A stretch of 64,000 bases of DNA from JAIBJN01 sp963825255 (GTDB lineage Bacteria > Actinomycetota > Thermoleophilia > Gaiellales > Gaiellaceae): contig CAWGSF010000008.1 of the NCBI GenBank assembly GCA_963825255.1, forward strand, positions 62,001 to 126,000, written 5' to 3'. Positions within the stretch are counted from its first letter, which is position 1. Each line of letters opens with the position of its first letter. Both the position numbers and the translations under genes were made by a program. The notes below the pieces were generated by a model that made no database searches, was not told the origin of the DNA, and saw only the letters and a program-made list of their open reading frames with translations. Positions 28,438 through 38,517 of this stretch are shown here, one piece after another.

Positions 28438-31400
28438 ATGAGACGCCGATTCTTGGGCCTCGCCCTCCCTGTTGTCGCGGTCCTCCTCTGGGGGACGGCG
28501 ACAGCGGGAGCGGCGGGCAAACTTCAGGTCTACGAGGCGACGGTCGACGAGGAGACCTACGCCGGGCTCGTTGCGGATGGATACGACATCGCATCGAGCG
28601 AGGCGGTGCTCCAGGGCATTCACGTCGACCTCGTGCTCTCGGCCAACGAGCGCGCCAAGCTCGTGGCCCAGGGCGTTCCAATCCGAGTGCAACGAGACGA
28701 GTTCGGGCGCACCACGACCCAGCGCGCCGCGCTCCAGTCGGCCTACGGGTTCAACGTGTGGCGCTCGTGGGACGAGCCGGGCGGGCTCCGCGACGAGCTC
28801 TACGAGATCGCCAAGGAGAACCCGCAGCTCGTCAAGCTCGAGGTTCTCGGCAAGAGCCGTCAGGGGCGCGAGTACATCGCGCTCAAGGTCACGCAGGGAG
28901 CCCGGGGCATCAAGGACGGAAAGCGCCCGGCGGTGCTCTACGCGTCCACGTACCACGCGCGCGAGTGGGTCGCGCCAGAGGTCAACCGCCGCCTCCTGCA
29001 CTGGTACCTCGACCAGTGGAAGGCGAACAACAAGGAGATCAAGGACCTCCTCAAGACGACGGAGCTCTGGTTCATCCTCGTCCACAACACCGACGGCTAC
29101 CAGTACACCTTCGACGTCGAGCGTCTCTGGCGGAAGAACCTCCGCGACAACGACGGGAACGGGGTTATCGACTCGAACGACGGCGTCGACCCGAACCGGA
29201 ACCACCCCGAGCACTGGGGCTTCGACGAGGAGGGCTCGAGCAGCCAGTTCTCGAGCGAGACCTATCGCGGGCCGGAGCCTGCGTCCGAGCCGGAAACGCG
29301 GATCATCCAGCGGCTGATGACGCGGGTCGACTTCTCGTTCGCGATCAGCTACCACTCCTACGGCCCGCTGCTCCTCTACACGCAGGGCTGGCAGGTGCAG
29401 ACGCCCTCGGCGGACGACCCGATCTACGTCGCCCTCTCCGGGACGGACGACGACCCGGCCATTCCGGGAACCGATCCCGGCGTCGGCGGCGACCTCTACA
29501 TCACGAACGGGGAGTTCACCGACTGGGCCCACTCGACGAGGGGCACGCTCGCCTGGACACCCGAGCTGAACGAGGGCTGCGTGGGATGCGGCTTCGTCTT
29601 CCCGGACGACGAGGCTCTCGTCCAGCAGGAGTTCGAGGACAACCTCCAGTTCGCGCTGAACGTCGCGCGGTCTGCGAAGGACCCGGACGATCCGGCCTCG
29701 CACACGGGGCTCGACACACAGGCCTTCTACCTCGACCTGTCCACGATCGATCCGTGGAAGGCCGAACAACCCTGCCTCCGACCTCGCGGTCGACGTCTCG
29801 TACGGCGGAAGCTCGCAGGCCGTCGAGGTGCTGGCGAAGCGGAAGCTCGACGACGTCGAGCTGCGCTACTCGATCAACGGCGGTCGCGAGCGAAAGGCCG
29901 ACGTGAGGGATTCCCACGACGGCGAGCGCTTCGGCGGCAACAACGCCGTCCAACGTCTACTACCACTACCTCCGCGGCACCATCCGGGGGCTCGAGGTCG
30001 GCGACTCGGTCGAGTACTGGTTCGTCGGCAAGGAGAAGCGCAAGACGGTCGCAAGCGACCACGCGACCTTCGAGGTCGTCGAGGACGACGCGGGAGCGGA
30101 CGTCCTCATCGTCGCCGCCGAGGACCGCACCGGCGCCTCGACCTTCGTGCCGTACGCGAGCACGGACCCGGCGATCGCCAACTACCTCACCTCGTACGAG
30201 GACGCCCTGACGGCGAACGGCATCGGCTACGACGTCTACGACGTCGACGCGATGGGCCGGCAGGCGCCGGACGAGCTCGGCGTCCTCTCCCACTACGACG
30301 CAGTCATCTGGTACACGGCGAACGACTTCGTCACCCGCGAGCCCGGCTGGACGGCCGGAAACGCCTCCCGCCTCGCCAACGACATGACGCTCGAGATGCG
30401 GGCGTACCTGAACGACGGCGGCAAGGTCCTCTACACGGGGCAGCTGGCCGGCGGCCTCGAGAACGGCCTCGCCGGCACGCAGCTCTACGACCCGGTCGCC
30501 AACGAGCAGTGCGTACGTCGACCCGCGCTGCGACTCGGTCGTCCTCGCCCGCTGCCAGGTGATCTCGGACAAGAACGACTTCCTCCAGTACTGGCTCGGG
30601 GCCTACCTCTACGGCTCCGACGCCGGAACCGACCCGGCGACGGGCGAGCCGTTCGGAGTCGACGGGGTCGGGGAGCCGTTCACGGGCCTGAGCTGGGGGT
30701 TCAACGGCGCCGACAGCGCCCAGAACCAGTTCCACACGGCGTCGTTCCTGACGACCAGCAGCCTGCTCAAGCCCGACGTCTACCCGCAGTTCACGAGCGA
30801 TGCTCCGGCGACCTGGGCGACGGGCGCGGGCGGAGGCTTCGAGCCGTACGACGGCAGCTGGTACGTCTACTCCGATCAGGCCGACGTCACCTACAAGCGG
30901 CTGATGCGGACGATCACGGTGCCCGACACTGGCCCGGCCGAGATGACGTTCCGCTTCTCGTACGACACGGAGCCTGCGTGGGACTTCGTCTTCGTCGAGG
31001 TGCACGACCTCGAGACGGACACGTGGACGACGGAGCCCGATCAGAACGGGCACACGACGAACTCGACCGGCGACAGCTGTCCCGACGGCTGGCAGGTGCT
31101 GCACCCCTGGCTCGAGCAGTACCAGGGAGCCGACTGCGCCGGGGAGAACTGGAACGCTTCCTCGGGGCGCTCGGCGGGCTGGGAGGAGTGGCGCATCGAC
31201 CTGAGCCCGTACGCCGGGAAGCAGATCGAGGTGTCCATCTCCTACGCCAGCGACTGGGCCGTGCAGGGTCTCGGCTCCTTCGTCGACCTGATCAGCGTCC
31301 CCGGCGGGGACGGGTCGACGAGCTTCGAGACGGGCCTTGACGGCTGGACGGTCGCCGGTCCTCCGCCCGGCAGCGGTGCGAACGCGAACGACTGGTTCCG

Positions 31401-31545
31401 GACGCAGTCCGTCGGCTTCGAGGAGGGCGCGGTCGTCTCGACGGCCGACACGCTCTACTTCGGCTTCGGCTTCGAGGGGATCACCGACGCAGCCACGCGG
31501 GCCGAGGTCATGGGCCGCGCGATGGGCTACCTCGGCGCCGGCTAG
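28438..31545 (+). CDS. Large secreted M14 zinc carboxypeptidase with C-terminal extension (three frameshifts)
   Basis: About 1034 residues after three single-base skips (near 29764, 29948 and 30513), an exact multiple of three. Signal peptide RRRFLGLALPVVAVLLW. M14 carboxypeptidase domain about residues 100-430: zinc ligands in STYHAREWVAPE (HxxE) and SYHSYGPLLLY (His), catalytic Glu in AWTPELNEG. Beyond it come VAVDVSYGGSS-type beta domains, a Rossmann-like segment (GADVLIVAAEDRTGAS; LSHYDAVIWYTAND) and a C-terminal jelly-roll segment with Trp/Tyr-rich strands resembling M6/immune-inhibitor regions. Likely an extracellular peptidase for nutrient proteins. ATG has an AAAGGGGAG ribosome site. 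Confidence 0.86.
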
Positions 31546-31570
31546 AAGGACAAGACACATCGAACGCGCA

Positions 31571-31596
31571 GGGGGCGGGCCTTCGGGCCCGCCCCC
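31571..31596. terminator. Bidirectional terminator
   Basis: GGGGGCGGGCC / GGCCCGCCCCC, 11 perfect bp closed by a TTCG tetraloop, located between the convergent carboxypeptidase and phosphomannomutase genes. A strong hairpin with no long T-run. Confidence 0.75.
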
Positions 31597-31614
31597 CTTC
31601 ATGTTCGGAAGCCG

Positions 31615-32977
31615 TTAGCCGCCCGCGGCGGCGATGACTTCGAGGGCCTCGTCGCGCTTGCGCTCCATGAGCGCCGGGTCGAGTGCCTCGAGGTTGAGAC
31701 GGAGGAGCGGCTCCGTGTTCGACGGCCGCACGTTCAGGTGCCAGTCCTCGGCGGTGACGGAGATGCCGTCCAGGTGCGAGATCTCCCCCTGGGCGGCGAA
31801 GTGCTCCTTCAGCTCCTGGAGCGCGAGCGCGACGTCGGCCGACCTCGACGTTGATCTCGCCGGAGAGGAAGTAGCGCTCGCGGTACGGGCGGAGCGTCTC
31901 GGACAGGGGCTCGCCGCGCTTCGACACGAGCTCGAGCATGAGGAGCGCGGGGATGACGCCCGAGTCGGCCTGGCTGAAGTCCCGGAAGTAGTAGTGGCCG
32001 GAGACCTCGCCGGCGAAGACGGCGTCGACCTCCCGCATCCGCTTCTTGATGAACGCGTGGCCCACGCGGTTGACGAGCGCCGTCCCGCCGGCCCGCTCGA
32101 CCGTGTCCCGCACGGCCCAGCTCGCGCGGACGTCGTAGATGATCGTCCCGCCGGGCTCCTTCTCGAGAATCGAGGCCGCGAGGAGCGCCGTGACGAAGTC
32201 CCCGGGGACGAACTCGCCCCTGTCGTCCACGAAGAAGCAGCGGTCGGCGTCCCCGTCGAACGCGATGCCCAGGTCGGCGCCCTCGGCCGCGACCTTGGCG
32301 ACGATGAACTCCCGGTTCTCGGGCAGGAGCGGGTTCGGCTGATGGTTCGGGAACGTCCCGTCGGGCTCGAAGAAGCACCGGATCGGCTCGATCGGCAGAC
32401 GCTCGAGGACGGGAGGAAGCATGGCGCCGGCCATCCCGTTGGCCGCATCGATCACGACCCGCAGCGGGCGCACGGCGCCCACGTCCACGAAGGAGAGCAC
32501 CTTCTCCACGAAGCCGGGATAGACGTCGACGGCGTCCACTGACCCAGGTGTGCCGGTGTCGGCTGCCCCGGCCGAGAGGGCGAGGGCGCGGTCACGCACG
32601 TCGAGGAGCCCCGAGTCGCCCCCGACGGGGAGCGCGCCCCGGCGGACGATCTTCAGGCCCGTGTACTCCTTCGGGTTGTGCGAGGCCGTGACGGCGATGC
32701 CGCCGTCGACCCCGAGCTCGCCGACGGCGAAGTAGACCATCTCGGTGCCCACGAGCCCGATGTCGTGGACGTCGACGCCCGCGTCCGCGACACCGCGGAT
32801 CGCCGCGCCCGCCATCGCGGGCGACGAGACGCGCATGTCGTGGCCGACGACGATCGCGCGCGGCTCGAACTGCTCGGCGTAGGCGCGGCCGATCGCGTAG
32901 GCGCCCTCCTCGTCGAGCTCGGAGGGGTAGATGCCCCGGACGTCGTACGCCTTGAAGACCTTGGGGTCTAGGGCCAT
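31615..32977 (-). CDS. Phosphomannomutase/phosphoglucomutase (one frameshift)
   Basis: About 453 residues of the alpha-D-phosphohexomutase family, interconverting hexose 1- and 6-phosphates. Domains in order: FKAYDVRGIYP (start), the phosphoserine loop VTASHNPKEYTGLK, metal loop AFDGDADRCFFVDD, sugar-binding GEVSGHYYFRDF, and phosphate-binding NVRPSNTEPLLRLN near the end, which is reached by skipping one base near 31840 (GTC [G] GCC GAC). ATG at 32977 overlaps the HIT gene. It would feed cell-wall or glycan precursors. Frame disruption probably artefactual since the last domain is intact. Confidence 0.93.
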
Positions 32978-33444
32978 GCGTCGGCGAGTTTACGCCGGGT
33001 GGCCTCGAGCGCCTCGGGCATGACCTTCACGTCGGCGAGCACGGGCATGAAGTTCGTGTCGCCGGCCCAGCGCGGCACGACGTGGAGGTGGACGTGGTCG
33101 ACGACGCCGGCGCCGGCGATCCGCCCCAGGTTCCAGCCGAGGTTGAAGCCCTGGGCCCGCATCGTCTGCTCGATCGCGCCGAGGGACATCGAGGCGAGCC
33201 GGTGGATCTCGAGGGCCTCCTCGGCCTCGAGCGCCCCGAAGTCGCCCTCGTGACGGTACGGCGCCACCATCAGGTGGCCGGCCGCGTACGGGTACCTGTT
33301 CACGAGCACGAAGGCGCGCTCGCCGCGGTGGACGACGAGACCCTCCTCGTCGTCGAGCCCGGCGGCCCGGCAGAAGACGCATCCCTCCTGCTCGTCGGCG
33401 CCCTGGATGTACTCCAGGCGCCAGGGCGCCCAGAGCTGCTTCAC
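32968..33444 (-). CDS. HIT-family nucleotide hydrolase/phosphorylase
   Basis: 158 residues. HIT motif DHVHLHVVPRWAGDTNF near residues 110-126 with the active-site His triad; CVFCRAAG near residue 24 supplies two Cys typical of actinobacterial Ap4A phosphorylase-like members, together with the opening QLWAPWRLEYI. Likely acts on dinucleoside polyphosphates. The GTG start overlaps the corA stop (GTGA), and its own stop lies within the mutase start region, so the three genes form one operon. Confidence 0.9.
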   Translation of the reverse strand: MKQLWAPWRLEYIQGADEQEGCVFCRAAGLDDEEGLVVHRGERAFVLVNRYPYAAGHLMVAPYRHEGDFGALEAEEALEIHRLASMSLGAIEQTMRAQGFNLGWNLGRIAGAGVVDHVHLHVVPRWAGDTNFMPVLADVKVMPEALEATRRKLADAWP

Positions 33445-34431
33445 AGCCAGCGCCGCCAGCGGAACAGCCCGAGCAGGCCGAGGCCGAGCACGACCATGAT
33501 CCCGAGCAGCACCCAGAAGGCGCCGATCTCGCCCTCGCCGGGGACGCGGACGTTCATCCCGAAGACGCTCGCGATGAGCGTGAGCGGGAGGAGGATCACC
33601 GTGACGACGGTCAGCAGCTGGAGCCGGTACTGCTGCTTGTGCGAGATGAACGACTCGTTCGTCGACTCGAGCCCGTCGATGACCTCCTTGTAGTTGTCCA
33701 GGAGGTCCCAGATGCGCTCCGAGGCGTCGACGATGTCGTCGTAGTAGACCTCGAGGTACTCCGGAAGGAAGCGCTGCGTCGAGCGCTCGAGCAGGCGCAG
33801 GGTCGAACGCTCCGGCTTGATGATCTTCCGGTAGGCGATGATCTCCTGCTTCGCGTTCGAGATGTCGCGGACGACGTCCTCGGAGCGCTCCTCGAAGATC
33901 GCCGGCTCGATCGAGTCGAGCTTGGCGCCGATCTTGTCGAGGATCGGGAAGCAGTAGTCGAAGAGGTCGTCGAGGACGTGGTAGAGCAGGTAGCCGCTGC
34001 CCTTGGAGAAGATTTCCTCGCGGAGGGCCGCGTCGTCCTCGCACCGGCGGAAGAGGTACGTGACGGGGAGCAGCTCGACGTTCGGCAGCGTGATGACGAA
34101 ATCGGGGCCGAGGAAGACGTCGAGCTCGGCCGCGTTCAGTCGGCGAACGGCCTTGTCGTAGACGGGGAAGTGGAGGACGACGAAGAGGTACTCGGGATAC
34201 TCGTCGATCTTCGGACGCTGCCGCTTCGACAGCACGTCCTCGATGTCGAGCTCGTGGAACCCGAAGCGCTCGGCGAGGTGAGCGACCTCCAGGTCCGCCG
34301 GGCCGGTCAGCGTGAACCCAGGTCAGGCCCTCAGCGGAGAGCTCCGAGATGCGCGGCTCGGTCCGCTCGACGACGTCGCCCGCACCGCGGGCTCGTCCTC
34401 GCCGGAGGCGTGGGAGGGTCGGCCGTGCCAT
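33441..34431 (-). CDS. corA: CorA-family magnesium/metal ion transporter (one frameshift)
   Basis: About 329 residues. N-terminal cytoplasmic domain (GFHELDIEDVLSKRQRPKIDE; FVVLHFPVYD; LGPDFVITLPNV), a long helix through NSYKEV-type DNYKEVIDGLESTNESFISH, then two C-terminal membrane helices carrying the hallmark YGMN-type motif (SVFGMNVRVPGEG). The first 40 residues are in another frame and join by skipping one base near 34311 (CAC [G] CTG). First gene of the corA-HIT-mutase operon. CorA imports Mg2+ and some other divalent ions. Confidence 0.92.
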
Positions 34432-34535
34432 GGGTACTCAGTGGTTCGTCCAGCTGCATCTCGGAGTACGGGATTGTACCCGCAAACCCTTGCGGCGACG
34501 AGATTCCGGCCGGCTCTCGCCCCTAGAATCGCGCG

Positions 34536-35228
34536 ATGAGCACGGAGACCGCCGCGGGGATGGTCCTGATCCTCGTCCCCGTCTGGTTCAACGTCTGGTT
34601 CTTCGCGCTCGCGCGCCGGTTCGAATATCCGGACATCCTGCGCAGACCGACCGCCGAGATCCTCGAGCGCTTCCGCTCGGGCGGCTCGTCTCTCATCCTC
34701 GTCTGGTGGGCGTTCATGCTCTCGGGGCTGGCGTTCGTCGTGGCCTCGACGCTCCTCGGCCTCGTCCTCGAGCCCGATGCGCCCACGCTGTCGGCGCTCG
34801 CGATCGTGACCGGCGCCCTGGCCGGCCTCGTGCAGGTGCTCGGCCTCCTGCGATGGGTGTACCTCGTGCCGCTCCTGGCACGACTGCATGCCGACCCGGA
34901 CGCGAGCGATGCGGGCCGCGAGGCGGCCAGGGTCACGTTCGCCGCTTTCCATCACTACCTCGGCGTCGGCGTCGGCGAGCATCTCGGCTATCTCCTCAGC
35001 GGCGCGTGGACGATCCTCATCGGGGCCGCCGTCGTCACGGGCGACGCCGTTCCCGCCTGGCTCGGTTGGGTGGCCCTGCCGATCGGCGCGCTTCTCGTGC
35101 TCGCGTCCGGCGAGTTCCTCGGCCCGAACGAGGGACGCGGCTGGGCTCTGGCGGACGCGACCGTGCCGTACGTCTACGTCGCGTGGTCCCTGTGGCTGAT
35201 CGTCGTCGGGATCGCGCTGCTCGTCTAG
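34536..35228 (+). CDS. DUF4386-like membrane protein
   Basis: 230 residues with six predicted transmembrane helices (e.g. VLILVPVWFNVWFFALARRF; SLILVWWAFMLSGLAFVVAS; LGLLRWVYLVPLLARLH). The stretch RWVYLVPLLA and the final WLGWVALPIGALLVLASGEF pattern resemble DUF4386 proteins, whose function is unknown. It stands alone, divergent from corA and ahead of tRNA-Arg. The first Met is in a plausible start context. Confidence 0.75.
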   Translation: MSTETAAGMVLILVPVWFNVWFFALARRFEYPDILRRPTAEILERFRSGGSSLILVWWAFMLSGLAFVVASTLLGLVLEPDAPTLSALAIVTGALAGLVQVLGLLRWVYLVPLLARLHADPDASDAGREAARVTFAAFHHYLGVGVGEHLGYLLSGAWTILIGAAVVTGDAVPAWLGWVALPIGALLVLASGEFLGPNEGRGWALADATVPYVYVAWSLWLIVVGIALLV

Positions 35229-35244
35229 CGCGGCCGACGCGGAG

Positions 35245-35317
35245 TGCGCCTGGTAGGAATCGAACCTACGACCTCGCGCTCCGGAGGCGCGCGCTCTATC
35301 CCCTGAGCTACAGGCGC
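35245..35317 (-). tRNA. tRNA-Arg (CCG)
   Basis: 73 nt read on the minus strand: acceptor GCGCCTG/CAGGCGC with discriminator A, D-arm GCTCAGGGGATAGAGC, anticodon loop CTCCGGA (anticodon CCG), T-arm GTAGG TTCGATT CCTAC. No encoded CCA. Confidence 0.95.
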
Positions 35318-35339
35318 GGAGAGGCTTAGTCTACCGGGC

Positions 35340-36368
35340 GTGAGGATCACCCACCGCCGCGCCACGCTCCGCCTCGCGGAGCCCTTCCGGATCTCCCGCG
35401 AGACGAGCGTCGAGGAGGAGGTTCTCTGGATCGAGGTCGCCCACGAGGGCGTCTCGGGCTTCGGCGAGGCCCAGCCCCAGGAGCACTACGGCGAGAGCAT
35501 CGAGGGCGCGGAGGCCTTCCTCGACGACGCGGGGGCCCTGCTCGGCGCGGACCCGTTCGCGCTCGAGGCGATCGACCGGCGTCTGGCCGAGCTTCACGGG
35601 AGACCAGGCAGCGAAGGCCGGCCTCGACGCGGCTCTCCACGACCTGTGCGGGAAGCTCGTGGGCCAGCCGGCCTGGCGGCTGCTCGGGCTCGACCCGACG
35701 GGCCCGCCGACCTCGTGGACGATCTGGCTCGGCGATCCGGACGACATGGCCCGCCGGGCCGAGTCGGTCGTGCCGGCGGCTTCCGACGCCTCAAGCTCAA
35801 GCTCGGGGGCCGCGACGGGCTCGACGTCGACCGTGTTCGCGCCGTGCGGGCGGTCACCGACCTCCCCCTCCAGGTCGACGTCAACGAGTACTGGGGGCTC
35901 GACGAGGCCCTCGGGGCGGTGGGAGAGCTGGCCGCCCTCGGCGTCCAGTACGTCGAGCAGCCGCTGCCCGCCGGCGACCCGGGCGGGCCGCAGCTGCTGC
36001 GTGAATCGCCCCTCCCGATCTACGTCGACGAGGACGTCCACGCGCTTGCCGACGTCCGCGCCGCCGCCGAGCGGGCGCACGGGATCAACATCAAGCTGGC
36101 CAAGAGCGGCGGCATCCGTGAGGCGGTGCGGATCGTGCACGCCGCGCGGGCGCTCGGCCTCGGCGTCATGCTCGGCTGCATGATCGAGTCCGGGCTCGGG
36201 ATCGCCGCCGCCGCGCAGATCGGGAGCCTGTGCGATCACCTCGACCTCGACGGCAACCTCCTCCTGGCGGAGGACCCTTGGCCCGGAGTCACGTTCGCCG
36301 AGGGCGTGCAGGTGCCGTCCGCTGCCCCTGGATTGGGAGTCCGTGAAGCGGTACCTGGCGCTCGCTGA
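35340..36368 (+). CDS. Enolase-superfamily dipeptide epimerase (frame-disrupted)
   Basis: About 341 residues. Muconate-lactonizing/L-Ala-D/L-Glu epimerase type: the KxK catalytic motif FRRLKLKLGG, metal ligands in LQVDVNEYWG (D), YVEQPLP (E) and PIYVDEDVH (D), and the second catalytic Lys in INIKLAKSGG. Reading requires an extra base skipped near 35601 (GGG [A] GAC) and a compensating shift near 35775, returning to the original frame. Such epimerases act on murein-derived dipeptides. The end overlaps the DUF1611 gene by 26 nt, and both precede two peptidases, supporting a role in peptide use. Confidence 0.87.
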   Translation: MRITHRRATLRLAEPFRISRETSVEEEVLWIEVAHEGVSGFGEAQPQEHYGESIEGAEAFLDDAGALLGADPFALEAIDRRLAELHGRPGSEGRPRRGSPRPVREARGPAGLAAARARPDGPADLVDDLARRSGRHGPPGRVGRAGGFRRLKLKLGGRDGLDVDRVRAVRAVTDLPLQVDVNEYWGLDEALGAVGELAALGVQYVEQPLPAGDPGGPQLLRESPLPIYVDEDVHALADVRAAAERAHGINIKLAKSGGIREAVRIVHAARALGLGVMLGCMIESGLGIAAAAQIGSLCDHLDLDGNLLLAEDPWPGVTFAEGVQVPSAAPGLGVREAVPGAR

Positions 36369-37377
36369 GGGCTACTCGGCCGACGACCACTACGGGAAGA
36401 CGACGTACGGCCTCATCCGGTACGGGGCCGACCCCGTCGTCGCCGTGCTCGACTCGACGAGGCCCGGGGAGACCGTGGAGGGAATTCCGGTCGTCGGCTC
36501 CGTCGCGGACGCTCTCCCCCTCGAGCCGACGACGGCGGTCGTCGGGGTCGCCGTCGCCGGCGGGCGCCTCCCGCCGGTGTGGCGCCAGATCCTCCGCGAC
36601 GCCATCGAGGCCGGCCTCGACGTGGAGGCGGGCATGCACGAGTTCCTCGCGGACGATCCCGAGCTCGCCGGGCTCGCCTCGCAGCACGGTGTCGAGCTGC
36701 GCGACTACCGGCGACCGCCCGCCGACCTGAGCGTTCCCACGGGCGCCAACCTCGAGCACGGCGCCACCGTGGTCCTGACCGTCGGCTCAGACTGCGCGGT
36801 CGGGAAGAAGACCGTGGTGGTCGAGCTCGACCGCGCAGCCCGCGAGCGCGGCATCCGGTCGGTCTTCGTCCCCACCGGACAGACCGGGATCATGATCGCC
36901 GGCTGGGGGATCGCCGTCGACGCGGTCGTCTCCGACTTCCTGGCCGGAGCGGGGGAGCGGCTGGTCGTCGAGGGCGCGCAGCGAGGCGACCTGCTGTTCG
37001 TCGAGGGTCAAGGCTCGATCGTGCACCCGCAGTTCTCCGGCGTGACGCTGGGCCTCTACCACGGGACGATGCCGCACCTCCTCGTCCTCTGCCATCGCGC
37101 CGGAGACGTCGAGATCGAGGGCAGCCCCGGGCACCCGATCCCGCCTCTTCCCGAGCTCATCGAGCTCTACGAGCAGCTGGCGCTCCCGGCACGGCCCGCC
37201 CGCGTCGCGGCGATCGCCCTCAACACCGGCCGGCTCACCGAGACCGAGGCCCGCGAGGCGGTGGACGCCGTCGCCCGCGAGACGGGACTGCCGACCGACG
37301 ACCCTGTCCGTTTCGGCCCGGATCCCCTGCTGGACGCCGTGTTGAGCCGCCTGCCGTCGGGTATAACGCGTCCATGA
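36343..37377 (+). CDS. DUF1611-family P-loop protein
   Basis: 344 residues. N-terminal Rossmann-like domain (LIRYGADPVVAVLDSTRPGE; TTAVVGVAVAGGRLPP) and a C-terminal P-loop NTPase-like domain with GSDCAVGKKTVVVELDRAA (Walker A variant), FVPTGQTGIMIAGWGIAVD and a HPQFSGVTLGLYHG segment. DUF1611 genes commonly sit beside dipeptide epimerases, as here, and their role is unassigned. GTG start at 36343 within the epimerase gene; its stop overlaps the first M29 gene by 4 nt. Confidence 0.85.
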   Translation: MKRYLALAEGYSADDHYGKTTYGLIRYGADPVVAVLDSTRPGETVEGIPVVGSVADALPLEPTTAVVGVAVAGGRLPPVWRQILRDAIEAGLDVEAGMHEFLADDPELAGLASQHGVELRDYRRPPADLSVPTGANLEHGATVVLTVGSDCAVGKKTVVVELDRAARERGIRSVFVPTGQTGIMIAGWGIAVDAVVSDFLAGAGERLVVEGAQRGDLLFVEGQGSIVHPQFSGVTLGLYHGTMPHLLVLCHRAGDVEIEGSPGHPIPPLPELIELYEQLALPARPARVAAIALNTGRLTETEAREAVDAVARETGLPTDDPVRFGPDPLLDAVLSRLPSGITRP

Positions 37378-38517
37378 TCGACGTCCGGGTCGCCCGTCTC
37401 GCGCACCTCCTCATCGACTACTCGCTCGAGCTCCGCGAGGGTCAGATCGTCCGGATAGACGGCCTGGACGTGGCGTCGCCGCTCGCGCTGTCGCCTCTAC
37501 CGGGAAGCGCTCGCCGCCGGTGCACACCCGTACACGAACATCGGCATCCCCGGGCTCGTCGAGACGTTGCTCGAGGAGGCGTCGGAGGAGCAGCTGCTCT
37601 ACGTCTCGCCGCTCCAGCGCGAGGAGATCGAGCGCATCGACGCCCTCGTCACGATCTGGTCCGAGGTGAACACGCGCTCGCTCTCGCGGGTCGACCCGGG
37701 GCGACAGGCGGCCTACATCGGAGCGCAGCGCACGCTCTCGAATCGCCGCTGGGAACGGATCTCGAAGGGCGAGCTGGCCTGGTGCGGCACGCTCTTCCCG
37801 ACGAACGCCCACGCGCAGGACGCCGAGATGTCGCTCTCGGACTACGAGGACTTCGTGTTCGCCGCGTGCCACGTGCACGAGGAGGATCCGGCGGCCCACT
37901 GGCGCGCCGTGTCCGCCGACCTCGGGGCGCGTGCGGCGGCACTCTCCGCGACGCGCGAGCTGAGGATCCAGGGCCCCGACACCGACCTCCGGGTGGAGGT
38001 CGCGGGGCGCTCGTGGCTCGCCGCGGACGGCCGTTACAACATGCCCGACGGCGAGATCTTCACGAGCCCGGTCGAGACGGGGACGGAAGGGGAGATCCGC
38101 TACACGTTCCCCGCCGTGTACCACGGCCGCGAGGTGGAGGACATCCGCCTGCGCTTCGAGGAGGGGCGCGTCGTCGCAGCCGAGGCGGCGGGCGGGGACG
38201 CGTACCTCCAGACGCTGCTCGACATGGACGCGGGCGCCCGCGTCCTCGGCGAGGTCGCGTTCGGGCTCAACTACGAGATCGACCGCTTCACCCGCAACAT
38301 CCTCTTCGACGAGAAGATCGGCGGGACGATGCACCTCGCGCTGGGCTCCGGCTTCCCCCAGACCGGAGGCCAGAACACGTCGGGCCTCCACTGGGACATG
38401 ATCTGCGACCTCCGGCGCGACAGCGAGGTGTACGCCGACGGGGAGCTGATCTGGAAGGACGGCCGGTTCCTGGCCGAGCCCGCCCTCGAGGTCGTCGAGA
38501 GCCGCGTCGGTGGCTGA
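37374..38517 (+). CDS. M29-family aminopeptidase, paralogue 1 (one frameshift)
   Basis: About 380 residues of the thermophilic aminopeptidase (AmpS/PepS) family, which removes N-terminal residues using two metal ions. Candidate metal ligands: NMPDGEIFTSPVE (Glu), LGEVAFGLN (Glu), ILFDEKIGGTMHLALG (His) and SGLHWDMICDL (His/Asp). The N-terminal 40 residues join the rest by skipping one base near 37494 (TCG [C] CTC). Immediately followed by a second copy, 38510-39625. ATG at 37374. Confidence 0.9.
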
